Positions 8,379 to 15,267 of a stretch of 21,281 bases of DNA are shown here, piece after piece. How positions within the stretch are numbered: the first letter of the stretch is position 1; each line of letters begins with the position of its first letter. The position numbers were made by a program, and so were the translations under genes. Below the pieces are notes generated by a model. It was not told the DNA's origin, did not search any database, and saw only the letters and a list, made by a program, of their open reading frames with translations. The DNA comes from an uncultured Pseudoflavonifractor sp. (GTDB lineage: Bacteria > Bacillota > Clostridia > Oscillospirales > Oscillospiraceae), in contig CANDEE010000030.1 in NCBI GenBank assembly GCA_947383685.1, forward strand, positions 1 through 21,281. The letters are read 5' to 3'.

Positions 8379-8407
8379 ATTTTACCATAACTGACTTATG
8401 CTGTCAC
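8379..8407 (-). promoter_or_regulatory. Probable promoter for AI-2E-family gene
   Basis: Minus-strand GTGACA (8407-8402) and TAAAAT (8384-8379) are separated by exactly 17 bases, with TGG just before the -10 (extended -10). The -35 sits in the last codons of tyrS. The gene may therefore be expressed independently of the T-box as well as by read-through. Confidence 0.55.
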
Positions 8408-9622
8408 AGCCCGGTGAAACACTTTTTTGCCCCGCTTGAGCATCAGACCGTCTCCGGTAAAAGCGGCGTTCTCATAGCGGAGGTTGGGATCGGAGACCTT
8501 TTCACCGTTGACCTCTATGCCTCCCTGCTCCACCAAACGGCGGGCCTCCCGCTTAGAGGGAGCCAGAGCGCACTTTACCATCAGGTCCAAAACACCGATA
8601 GTCCCATCAGTAAAGTCTCCGCTCTCCAAGGTGGTCGTGGGCATATTGGCGGCATTTCCACCCCCCACAAAGAGGGCACGGGCAGCATCCTGAGCCTTCC
8701 TGGCCTCCTCCTCGCCATGGACCATTTTGGTCAGCTCATAAGCCAGGATTTCCTTTGCCTCATTGAGTTTGGCGTCCTTCCAGTCCAGCATTGCGTCCAG
8801 CTGCTCCAAAGGAAGGAAGGTAAGCATCCGCAGACACTTCATTACATCCGCATCTCCCACGTTCCTCCAGTACTGATAGAAGTCATAGGGGCTGGTCTTG
8901 TTCGCATCTAGCCATACAGCATTTCCGGCAGTCTTGCCCATTTTGTTGCCCTGGGAGTCAGTAAGCAAAGTAATCGTCATGGCGTAGGCGTCTTTCCCCA
9001 GCTTCCGGCGAATCAGCTCGGTGCCGCCCAACATATTGCTCCACTGGTCGTCGCCGCCAAACTGCATATTGCACCCCACGGTCTGGAACATATGGTAAAA
9101 GTCATAGGACTGCATAATCATATAGTTGAATTCCAGGAAGGAAAGGCCCTTTTCCATTCTCTGCTTGTAACACTCGGCCCGGAGCATATTGTTCACTGAA
9201 AAACAAGCGCCTACCTCCCGGAGCAGTTCCACATAGTTGAGGTTCAGTAGCCAATCCGCGTTGTTAAGCATCATGGCCTTGCCTTCCCCAAACTCAATAA
9301 ACCGCTCCATCTGCCGCTTGAAGCACTCAGCGTTGTGATCAATGTCCTCCTTGGTAAGCATTTTCCGCATATCGGAGCGTCCTGAGGGATCGCCAATCAT
9401 GGTGGTGCCTCCTCCGATAAGGGCAATGGGACGGTTGCCTGCCATCTGGAGTCGCTTCATCAGAGTCAGAGCCATAAAATGCCCTGCCGTCAGGCTATCG
9501 GCAGTACAGTCAAAGCCGATATAAAAGGTGGCCTTTCCGTTGTTGATAAGCTCTTTAATTTCCTCCTCGTCTGTCACCTGGGCGATGAGCCCACGGGCCT
9601 TCAATTCGTCATAGATCGTCAT
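8396..9622 (-). CDS. tyrS: Tyrosyl-tRNA synthetase
   Basis: Charges tRNA-Tyr with tyrosine. The 408-residue protein has the class I catalytic core: FYIGFDCTADSLTAGHFMAL, where TAGH (45-48) stands at the HIGH position, then GGGTTMIGDPSGR, QFGGDDQWSN, and KMGKT at the KMSKS position. The C-terminus (about 340-408) is an S4-like RNA-binding domain with SKREARRLVEQGGIEVNGEKV. The ATG at 9622 lies inside the 3' end of the EamA-transporter gene (14-base overlap), so the two are translationally linked. The pair lies downstream of a T-box leader whose specifier is UAC, which independently supports the tyrosine assignment. Confidence 0.97.
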   Translation of the reverse strand: MTIYDELKARGLIAQVTDEEEIKELINNGKATFYIGFDCTADSLTAGHFMALTLMKRLQMAGNRPIALIGGGTTMIGDPSGRSDMRKMLTKEDIDHNAECFKRQMERFIEFGEGKAMMLNNADWLLNLNYVELLREVGACFSVNNMLRAECYKQRMEKGLSFLEFNYMIMQSYDFYHMFQTVGCNMQFGGDDQWSNMLGGTELIRRKLGKDAYAMTITLLTDSQGNKMGKTAGNAVWLDANKTSPYDFYQYWRNVGDADVMKCLRMLTFLPLEQLDAMLDWKDAKLNEAKEILAYELTKMVHGEEEARKAQDAARALFVGGGNAANMPTTTLESGDFTDGTIGVLDLMVKCALAPSKREARRLVEQGGIEVNGEKVSDPNLRYENAAFTGDGLMLKRGKKVFHRAVTA

Positions 9623-10454
9623 GGTTTGTACGCTCCTTTACAATATTATAAATGATGATTGATACCACTACAATAACTGCCCCCACCAAAGAAAGGTGAC
9701 CGATAGTCTCATGGTAAAACACCGCCACCAGCGTAGGGTTCAGTATCGGCTCAATGCCGCTGATAAGAGCGGCTGTGACGGCAGGCGTTGTCTTTAAGCC
9801 CTCACACATAAGGATATAAGCAAGCCCCACCTGGAACGCACCCAGAATAACCAGGCTCGTCATGGGCACAAAGCCAAAATCGGTTTCTCGCAGCAAGAAT
9901 GGAAGACCAACCACTGCGCTGCATACATCTCCCCAAAATACCGAAGAAATCGGGTCGGCATTGGGCATATCATTGAGAAGAAATATGCCGGCATAGGTCA
10001 CTCCAGAACATAGAGCCACCAGGTTTCCCAGCATTTCACCTGCTTCTAGACTTTCCAAAAAGAAGCAAAGGACTCCCACTAGCACCACACCGCACACCAA
10101 AAGGTCCAGTTTTTGAGGTTTTTTGTGGAGAAATAGTAAAGAAATCAACAGGACAAAAATAGGAGCGGTAAACTGAAGCACAATCGCATTCGCCGCGGTC
10201 GTCATCTTGTTTGCCAGAGTGAAAAGGACGTTGGTCCCGCAAACGCAGACGGCCCCCAGAGCAACCCAGCGATTCCAACGGAGGCTGTGCCGGGTAATAA
10301 ACAGGTATCCGCCTACCACCAGAATGGATATGATATTCCGCCCGCCATTGATGGACATGGCATGCCAAGGAATGACCTTGATACAGAGGCCGCCTATACT
10401 ATACAAAACGGCGGCAAGAAATACAAACAGAACACCCTTCCTTTCCACTTTCAT
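9609..10454 (-). CDS. EamA/DMT-family transporter in the tyrosine T-box operon
   Basis: A 281-residue protein with about ten hydrophobic segments arranged as two EamA repeats (about 8-135 and 145-272), typical of the drug/metabolite transporter superfamily. Recognisable parts are LYSIGGLCIKVIPW at the N-terminus, ANAIVLQFTAPIFVLLIS at the end of repeat 1, and AALISGIEPILNPTLVAVF at the end of repeat 2. Family members move amino acids, metabolites or drugs, and the sequence alone does not fix the substrate. It is the first gene after a Tyr-specific T-box, and its last 14 bases overlap tyrS. I infer a role in tyrosine or aromatic amino acid uptake or balance. GAGG lies 7 bases before ATG 10454. 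Confidence 0.9.
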   Translation of the reverse strand: MKVERKGVLFVFLAAVLYSIGGLCIKVIPWHAMSINGGRNIISILVVGGYLFITRHSLRWNRWVALGAVCVCGTNVLFTLANKMTTAANAIVLQFTAPIFVLLISLLFLHKKPQKLDLLVCGVVLVGVLCFFLESLEAGEMLGNLVALCSGVTYAGIFLLNDMPNADPISSVFWGDVCSAVVGLPFLLRETDFGFVPMTSLVILGAFQVGLAYILMCEGLKTTPAVTAALISGIEPILNPTLVAVFYHETIGHLSLVGAVIVVVSIIIYNIVKERTNHDDL

Positions 10455-10473
10455 GGAATCCCTCTTTTCTCTC

Positions 10474-10512
10474 TAAAACAAAACGCCCTCTGTCCCAACG
10501 GACAGAGGGCGT
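10474..10512 (-). terminator. T-box-controlled intrinsic terminator
   Basis: Minus-strand stem of 13 bp (10512-10500 with 10495-10483; ACGCCCTCTGTCC and its complement) with a four-base loop, followed by TTTTGTTTT. It lies directly after the T-box sequence and 20 bases before the EamA gene's start codon, the standard regulated position. Confidence 0.93.
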
Positions 10513-10741
10513 CTGAAACGCGGTACCACCTCTGGTTCGCCGTCCTCTCGCAAGGACGGCCTCAGGCCGTGCAGTCACACGGCGGCGCGGTAACGGGCGT
10601 ACCCGGTCCACCCTACTGCGCATTACGGTTCGGATGGCGGCTCTGAGGGGTATTCCTCCCTGCCCCACCCTCCCCCTTTCACCAAACCGGGGTCTCTCTA
10701 GGCGGTAGAAGCAGAGACTACTTGGCCTCTTCATCGCTGTA
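10484..10741 (-). promoter_or_regulatory. T-box riboswitch, tyrosine-specific (UAC specifier)
   Basis: An untranslated leader on the minus strand, between promoter and EamA gene. It contains the T-box sequence AGAGGTGGTACCGCG (10533-10519), which pairs with the acceptor end of uncharged tRNA. Upstream Stem I parts are visible: AAGTA at 10723-10719 and a GTCTCT/AGAGAC pairing. On the 3' side of Stem I is GAATAC (10655-10650), the usual specifier context, reading UAC (Tyr). A 13-bp terminator follows and overlaps the antiterminator partner region. Uncharged tRNA-Tyr should favour antitermination and expression of the transporter and tyrS. This accounts for most of the 390-base gap between 10455 and 10844. 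Confidence 0.94.
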
Positions 10742-10747
10742 TGGCGT

Positions 10748-10776
10748 ATTATAATATGTTACCCCAGATTTGTCAA
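10748..10776 (-). promoter_or_regulatory. Consensus sigma-A promoter of the T-box operon
   Basis: Minus-strand TTGACA (10776-10771), exactly 17 bases, then TATAAT (10753-10748): a full consensus match in both hexamers. The predicted start near 10741 coincides with the beginning of the T-box leader. Confidence 0.9.
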
Positions 10777-10782
10777 TACCGC

Positions 10783-10811
10783 TTGTCATAAATCATTTGA
10801 CGTGATAAAAT
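10783..10811 (+). promoter_or_regulatory. Promoter of the Spx/ArsC-like gene
   Basis: Plus-strand TTGTCA (10783-10788), 17 bases, TAAAAT (10806-10811). The start would be near 10818, about 27 bases before the ATG. It stands back to back with the T-box operon promoter; the two -35 boxes are only 6 bases apart. Confidence 0.75.
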
Positions 10812-10844
10812 AACGCAAATACCCGTTAAAAGGAGGAAAGCGTG

Positions 10845-11198
10845 ATGCTTTTCATCTGTTACCCCAAATGCACCACCTGCCAAAAGGCAAAAGCTTGGTT
10901 GGACGCTCATGGAATTCCTTATGAGCTTCGAGACATTAAGAACCAGAACCCCTCTGAGGCCGAGCTGCGATCCTGGCATTCCTTGAGCGGCCTGCCCCTA
11001 CGGAAGCTGTTCAACACCAGCGGTCTTCAATATAAAGCTCTTGGACTGAAGGACAAGCTGCCTACCATGAGCGAAGATGAACAATTTTCTCTCCTTGCCT
11101 CCGATGGGATGCTGGTGAAGCGTCCGATCTTGGTTGGGAACATTTTTACCTTCTTTGGCTTCAAGGAGGCCGATTGGGCGGAACAGCTTCAGAAATAA
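10845..11198 (+). CDS. Spx/ArsC-family thioredoxin-fold protein (YusI-like)
   Basis: A 117-residue thioredoxin-fold protein of the ArsC/Spx family. The N-terminus holds a redox pair C9-x-x-C12 (YPKCTTCQKAKAWL), followed by NTSGLQYKALGLKDKLP and LLASDGMLVKRPILVG, which resembles the family's conserved Arg-Pro region (L-x-KRP). Members include arsenate reductases, the RNA polymerase-binding regulator Spx, and many uncharacterised small proteins such as B. subtilis YusI. The CxxC is Spx-like, but the length and centre are closer to the uncharacterised group. The start is ATG 10845 with AGGAGG 8 bases upstream; GTG 10842 is the alternative. It has its own promoter and no arsenic genes nearby, so arsenate reduction is doubtful. 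Confidence 0.88.
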   Translation: MLFICYPKCTTCQKAKAWLDAHGIPYELRDIKNQNPSEAELRSWHSLSGLPLRKLFNTSGLQYKALGLKDKLPTMSEDEQFSLLASDGMLVKRPILVGNIFTFFGFKEADWAEQLQK

Positions 11199-11202
11199 AA
11201 GA

Positions 11203-11231
11203 TTGCATTTTCAGAGGATAGAGGGTAAAAT
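11203..11231 (+). promoter_or_regulatory. Probable promoter for glnS
   Basis: TTGCAT (11203-11208), 17 bases, TAAAAT (11226-11231), placed between the Spx-like stop and the glnS start at 11265. I saw no terminator after the Spx-like gene, so read-through into glnS is also possible. Confidence 0.6.
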
Positions 11232-11264
11232 ATACCATAGCGCAAAGAAAAGGAGCGTGTAACC

Positions 11265-12950
11265 ATGCCGGAAGATACAAAGCCTGTCATGGGCCAAAAT
11301 TTTATACATGATTTTATTGACGAGGATATTGCTCCAGGCGGACAGTATGCTGGAATGCAGGTTCACACCCGTTTTCCGCCCGAACCTAACGGCTATCTCC
11401 ATATCGGCCATTGCAAGGCCCTAATTATCGACTTTGGTACGGCAGAGAAATACGGCGGGCTATGCAACCTTCGTATGGATGACACCAACCCCTCTAAAGA
11501 GGACGTAGAGTTTGTAGAGGCCATTCAGGAGGATATTCACTGGCTGGGCTTTGACTGGGGTGACCGGTTTTTTTATGCCTCGGATTATTTTGACCAGATG
11601 TATGAGTATGCCGTAGAACTCATCAAAAAAGGGTTGGCTTATGTCTGTGAGCTGTCCCCCGAGGAATTCAAGGCCCACCGGGGCGATGTGGGCGTTCCCG
11701 CCACCTCCCCCTACCGGGATCGTCCCATTGAAGAATCCTTGGATCTGTTTGCCCGGATGAAGGCCGGCGAATTTCCCAACGGCGCCATGACCCTTCGGGC
11801 CAAAATTGATCTTGCCAGCGGCAACTTTAATATGCGGGACCCGGTCATCTACCGCATTAACCACGCCCATCACCACCGTCAGGGGGACAAATGGTGCATC
11901 TATCCCATGTATGACTTTGCTCACCCCATTGAGGATGCTTTGGAAGGTATTACCCATTCCCTCTGCTCCCTGGAATTTGAGGATCACCGTCCCCTTTATG
12001 ATTGGGTGGTAGAGCACGTGTCTATTCCCTACCATAAGCCCCGCCAAATTGAATTTGCCCGCCTTGGTATCAACTATACGGTCATGTCTAAGCGGAAGCT
12101 CCGTCAGCTTGTAGAGGAGGGCCGGGTCTCCGGTTGGGACGATCCCCGTATGCCCACCCTCTGTGGCCTGCGCCGCCGTGGTTATACTCCTTCTGCCATC
12201 CGGGACTTCTCCGAACGCAACGGAGTTACGAAAGCCGCCTCGGTAGTAGAGTTTGGTTTCCTGGAACATTGCCTTCGGGAAGATTTGAACCGTACCGCAA
12301 ATCGGGTTATGGCTGTTCTGCGGCCTATCAAGCTGGTCATTACCAACTACCCTGCCGATAAGACCGAAACTTTTGAAGTGGAAAATATTCCCGGCGATGA
12401 AAGCGCGGGAACCCGTACGGTTACTTTTTCCAGAGAGCTTTGGGTTGAGGCTGAGGACTTCCTTCCCGAGCCTATCCCCAAGTATAAGCGTCTCTATCCC
12501 GGCGGGCCGGAGTGCCGTTTGAAGGGGGCCTATCTCATCAAGTGCGTGGGCTATGAGACTGACGAGCAAGGCAATGTGATTGAAATTGCCGCCGAGTACG
12601 ATCCGGACAGCCGGGGCGGCGACCCCGCCGACGGCCGAAAGGTCAAGGGTGCCACTCTCCACTGGGTGGATGCCGCCACCGCACTGGACGCTGAGGTTCG
12701 GCTCTATGACAATCTCTTTTCCGACGAGGCTCCCGATGCTGGAGACAAGGATTTTCTGGAGTGCCTGAACCCCACCTCTCTGGAAGTTCTCACCGGCTGC
12801 AAGGTAGAAGCCGGCTTAGCACACCCTAAAGTGGAAGACCGCTTTCAATTCATGCGCCAGGGCTATTTCTGCGCCGACAGCAAAGATTCTGCTCCCGGGC
12901 ACTTGGTGTTCAACCGCGCGGTCAGTCTGAAGGACAGCTTCAAATTCTAA
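11265..12950 (+). CDS. glnS: Glutaminyl-tRNA synthetase
   Basis: Charges tRNA-Gln with glutamine directly. The 561-residue protein is close in length and text to E. coli GlnRS (about 554 aa). Landmarks are VHTRFPPEPNGYLHIGH (HIGH at 46-49), LRMDDTNPSKED, KGLAYVCELSPEEF, DKWCIYPMYDFAHPIEDALEGITHS as a continuous block, YTVMSKRKL (MSKR at 274-277), WDDPRMPTLCGLRRRGY, and the C-terminal beta-barrel anticodon-binding part with DPADGRKVKG and VEDRFQFMRQGYFC. The close match to GlnRS beyond the catalytic core separates it from glutamyl-tRNA synthetases. AAAGGAG precedes the ATG. A PLP-enzyme gene follows after 16 bases. Many Firmicutes lack GlnRS and use Glu-tRNA-Gln amidation, so its presence is noteworthy. 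Confidence 0.96.
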   Translation: MPEDTKPVMGQNFIHDFIDEDIAPGGQYAGMQVHTRFPPEPNGYLHIGHCKALIIDFGTAEKYGGLCNLRMDDTNPSKEDVEFVEAIQEDIHWLGFDWGDRFFYASDYFDQMYEYAVELIKKGLAYVCELSPEEFKAHRGDVGVPATSPYRDRPIEESLDLFARMKAGEFPNGAMTLRAKIDLASGNFNMRDPVIYRINHAHHHRQGDKWCIYPMYDFAHPIEDALEGITHSLCSLEFEDHRPLYDWVVEHVSIPYHKPRQIEFARLGINYTVMSKRKLRQLVEEGRVSGWDDPRMPTLCGLRRRGYTPSAIRDFSERNGVTKAASVVEFGFLEHCLREDLNRTANRVMAVLRPIKLVITNYPADKTETFEVENIPGDESAGTRTVTFSRELWVEAEDFLPEPIPKYKRLYPGGPECRLKGAYLIKCVGYETDEQGNVIEIAAEYDPDSRGGDPADGRKVKGATLHWVDAATALDAEVRLYDNLFSDEAPDAGDKDFLECLNPTSLEVLTGCKVEAGLAHPKVEDRFQFMRQGYFCADSKDSAPGHLVFNRAVSLKDSFKF

Positions 12951-12966
12951 CAAAGGGGAAGTTTTC

Positions 12967-13995
12967 ATGTATCACTTCCGAAATGATTATTCGGTAGGTT
13001 GCCACCCCGCTGTATTGGAAGCGTTGTCTGCTGTCAATAGCGAGAGTGTCATCGGTTATGGTGAGGATGCATATTGCAAGGAATGTGCTGATTTAATCCG
13101 CAGCCTGTGCCATGCTCCTCAGGCCTCAGTGGAATTTTTGATCGGCGGCACGCAGACCAACTTCACCGCCATTGCCGCTTTTTTGCGACCTTGGGAGAGT
13201 GTGATTTCCCCAATCTCAGGCCATATTAATGGTCATGAAGCAGGGGCAGTGGAAGCTACCGGGCATAAAATCCTCCCTATCCGCACCCCTGCCAACGGCA
13301 AGCTGTCCCCTGCCGCTATTCTTCCTATTTTGGAGGAATGCGAGGACGCTCACCTGACCAAGCCCCGGCTTGTCTATATTTCAGACGCTACCGAAACGGG
13401 CAGCGTATATACCAAGGCAGAGCTTACCGAATTGTCCTTTTTCTGCCGCCGCCACGGGCTTCTTCTCTTTCTGGATGGCGCCCGGCTGGGCTGTGCCCTC
13501 TCCTGCAAGGCAAATGACCTCACGCTGGCAGATATTGCTCAGCTTACCGATGCCTTTTACATCGGCGGCACGAAAAACGGAGCCATGATGGGCGAGGCTT
13601 TGGTTATCACCGATCCCGCCCTTCAGGGAGAATTCTTCCGCATGAAGAAACAGCATGGCGCTGTGCTGGCTAAGGGCTGGCTTCTTGGCGTTCAGTTTCA
13701 AGCCCTCCTGCAAGATGGCCTCTACTTCAAAATTGCCAGGAATGCGGTTGAGGTAGCCCAATACCTTCAAGGCGGCCTCAAAAATCTAGGTATTCCCATG
13801 ATGGTAGATTCTCCCACCAACCAGATTTTTCCCATTGTTCCCAACCCCCTTCTCTCCCACCTGGATGAGCTTTGCACGTATGAGGTTTGGGGGAAAGCGG
13901 ACGAGGAGCATACGGTGGTTCGCTTTGTCACCTCCTTTGCCACACCCCTGTCCAGTGCGGACGGGCTGTTAAAAGCCATTAAGGACTTGACCTGA
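12967..13995 (+). CDS. Threonine-aldolase-like PLP-dependent enzyme
   Basis: A 342-residue fold-type I PLP enzyme of the beta-eliminating lyase/threonine aldolase family. The N-terminus MYHFRNDYSVGCHPAVLEAL and YGEDAY match low-specificity threonine aldolases, which cleave L-threonine or allo-threonine to glycine and acetaldehyde. Other landmarks are GGTQTNF (60-66), the aspartate that contacts the PLP ring nitrogen in FLDGARLG (D170, with R173), and the Schiff-base lysine in YIGGTKNG (K203). It begins 16 bases after glnS with an AAAGGGGAAG ribosome site and so shares its transcript. A hairpin terminator follows. The exact substrate cannot be fixed from sequence; other amino acid lyase activities are possible. 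Confidence 0.88.
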   Translation: MYHFRNDYSVGCHPAVLEALSAVNSESVIGYGEDAYCKECADLIRSLCHAPQASVEFLIGGTQTNFTAIAAFLRPWESVISPISGHINGHEAGAVEATGHKILPIRTPANGKLSPAAILPILEECEDAHLTKPRLVYISDATETGSVYTKAELTELSFFCRRHGLLLFLDGARLGCALSCKANDLTLADIAQLTDAFYIGGTKNGAMMGEALVITDPALQGEFFRMKKQHGAVLAKGWLLGVQFQALLQDGLYFKIARNAVEVAQYLQGGLKNLGIPMMVDSPTNQIFPIVPNPLLSHLDELCTYEVWGKADEEHTVVRFVTSFATPLSSADGLLKAIKDLT

Positions 13996-14006
13996 TTTTC
14001 ATAAAA

Positions 14007-14043
14007 GGAGAGCGTGCTGTTATACAGCACGCTCTCCCTTTGT
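14007..14043 (+). terminator. Terminator of glnS/aldolase-like transcript
   Basis: Perfect 13-bp stem: GGAGAGCGTGCTG (14007-14019) with 14025-14037, five-base loop, followed by CTTTGTT. It begins 11 bases after the aldolase-like stop codon. Confidence 0.85.
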
Positions 14044-14094
14044 TATTCAGATGGTTCTAACCCCATCAAAAGCAATCCCTGCCATTGTCTGTGT

Positions 14095-14128
14095 AAAAAC
14101 ACCCAGCGGATAACCGCTGGGTGTTTTT
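14095..14128 (-). terminator. Intrinsic terminator of fba
   Basis: Perfect 15-bp stem (14095-14109 with 14114-14128; core CACCCAGCGG) with a four-base loop. The A run on one side and T run on the other make it symmetrical, so it can stop transcription from both sides. It lies 19 bases beyond the fba stop. The 50 bases between it and the preceding hairpin hold no supported gene. Confidence 0.88.
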
Positions 14129-14147
14129 GATTCTTTTTTGTTATCGA

Positions 14148-15116
14148 TTAGGCCTTCCCATCGCAACCAAGCACATCCACAATCTTGTGCTTGACCAGCT
14201 CCTTGATATTGGCCCGGGCAGGCTTCAGGTATTCCCGGGGATCAAACTTATCCGGATGCTCATTGAAGAATTGACGGATCGTACCAGTCATAGCCAGACG
14301 AAGGTCAGAGTCAATGTTGATCTTGCAAACCGACAGGCTGGCGGCCTTCCGAAGCTGTTCCTCAGGTATGCCCACCGCATCGGGCATCTTACCGCCGTTG
14401 TCATTGATCATCTTCACATAGTCCTGGGGCACGCTGGAGGAGCCGTGGAGAACTATGGGGAATCCGGGAAGGCGCTTGGAAACCTCCTCCAATACGTCAA
14501 AACGCAACGGAGGGGGAACCAGGATACCCTTCTCATTCCGGGTACACTGGGCAGCGGTAAACTTATACGCGCCGTGGCTGGTACCGATGGCAATCGCCAG
14601 AGAGTCACAGCCAGTCTTGTCTACAAATTCTTCCACTTCCTCGGGACGGGTATAGGAGGAATCCTCAGCGGAGACTTTCACATCATCCTCCACGCCGGCC
14701 AGGGTGCCCAACTCGGCCTCGACGACCACACCGTGGTCGTGGGCGTACTTAACCACTTCCTTGGTTCCCTCGATATTCTCCTCAAAAGATTTGGAAGAAA
14801 GATCGATCATGACCGAGGTAAAGCCGCCGTCAATGCAGGACTTACAGGTTTCGAAATCAGGGCCGTGATCCAAGTGGAGTACAATGGGGATGTTGGGGCA
14901 CTCAATGGCGGCAGCCTCCACCAGCTTCACAAGATAAGTGTGGTTGGCATAAGCCCGGGCGCCCTTGGAAACCTGAAGAATCAAGGGAGCATTCAATTCA
15001 CGGGCGGCTTCGGTAATGCCCTGAACGATTTCCATGTTGTTGACGTTGAAAGCGCCGACAGCATAACCGCCGGCATAAGCCTTCTTAAACATTTCAGTGG
15101 ATGTGACCAGAGGCAT
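14148..15116 (-). CDS. fba: Class II fructose-1,6-bisphosphate aldolase
   Basis: Zinc-dependent, reversible cleavage of fructose-1,6-bisphosphate to dihydroxyacetone phosphate and glyceraldehyde-3-phosphate. The 322-residue protein has the opening MPLVTSTEMFKKAYAGGYAV, GAFNVNN, the catalytic/zinc motif VLHLDHGPD (D83, H84), VEAELG (E135), a zinc-ligand His in GTSHGAYKF (H181) and one in VLHGSSS (H224), and NIDSDLRLA near the C-terminus. The open frame extends to 15188, but ATG 15116 gives the family N-terminus and has AAAGGAG upstream; the longer start would lie beyond the predicted promoter. It is divergent from pfp, with interlocked promoters. Confidence 0.97.
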   Translation of the reverse strand: MPLVTSTEMFKKAYAGGYAVGAFNVNNMEIVQGITEAARELNAPLILQVSKGARAYANHTYLVKLVEAAAIECPNIPIVLHLDHGPDFETCKSCIDGGFTSVMIDLSSKSFEENIEGTKEVVKYAHDHGVVVEAELGTLAGVEDDVKVSAEDSSYTRPEEVEEFVDKTGCDSLAIAIGTSHGAYKFTAAQCTRNEKGILVPPPLRFDVLEEVSKRLPGFPIVLHGSSSVPQDYVKMINDNGGKMPDAVGIPEEQLRKAASLSVCKINIDSDLRLAMTGTIRQFFNEHPDKFDPREYLKPARANIKELVKHKIVDVLGCDGKA

Positions 15117-15151
15117 GGGGATCAACTCCTTTATAATTTTGTAGCGTCTTA

Positions 15152-15180
15152 ATTTTAACAGGAATGGTTGAAAAATGCAA
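15152..15180 (-). promoter_or_regulatory. fba promoter, interlocked with the pfp promoter
   Basis: Minus-strand TTGCAT (15180-15175), 17 bases, TAAAAT (15157-15152), with TGT before the -10 as an extended -10. A second possible upstream promoter is TTGCAA (15226-15221), 18 bases, TATAAT (15202-15197). Confidence 0.72.
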
Positions 15181-15196
15181 GAGGTCATGCTATGAT
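15168..15196 (+). promoter_or_regulatory. pfp promoter, interlocked with the fba promoter
   Basis: Plus-strand TTGAAA (15168-15173), 17 bases, TATGAT (15191-15196), with TGC before the -10. Its -35 lies inside the spacer of the fba promoter and its spacer contains the fba -35. The leader would be about 65 bases. Confidence 0.68.
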
Positions 15197-15267
15197 ATTA
15201 TATGTGAAATATCGGCTATTTTGCAAAATCTATTAGGCCATATTTAAATATTTAGGAGGATACCAAT

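Noticed and set aside
10845..11198. Arsenate reductase (arsC) as a specific function
   Set aside because: It has a CxxC like Spx, no arsenic-resistance neighbours, and the centre matches uncharacterised YusI-like proteins; only the family is supported.
11460..12662. Long minus-strand open frame of 400 codons opposite glnS
   Set aside because: It is a shadow of glnS, whose identity is certain; the antisense product has no recognisable domain and the frame arises from codon bias.
14042..14094. Twelve-codon minus-strand frame (MAGIAFDGVRTI) between two terminators
   Set aside because: No ribosome site, lies between convergent genes and after the fba terminator; too short to support.
14121..15152. 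Long plus-strand open frame of 343 codons opposite fba
   Set aside because: Antisense shadow of fba; it begins within the fba terminator and lacks a ribosome site.
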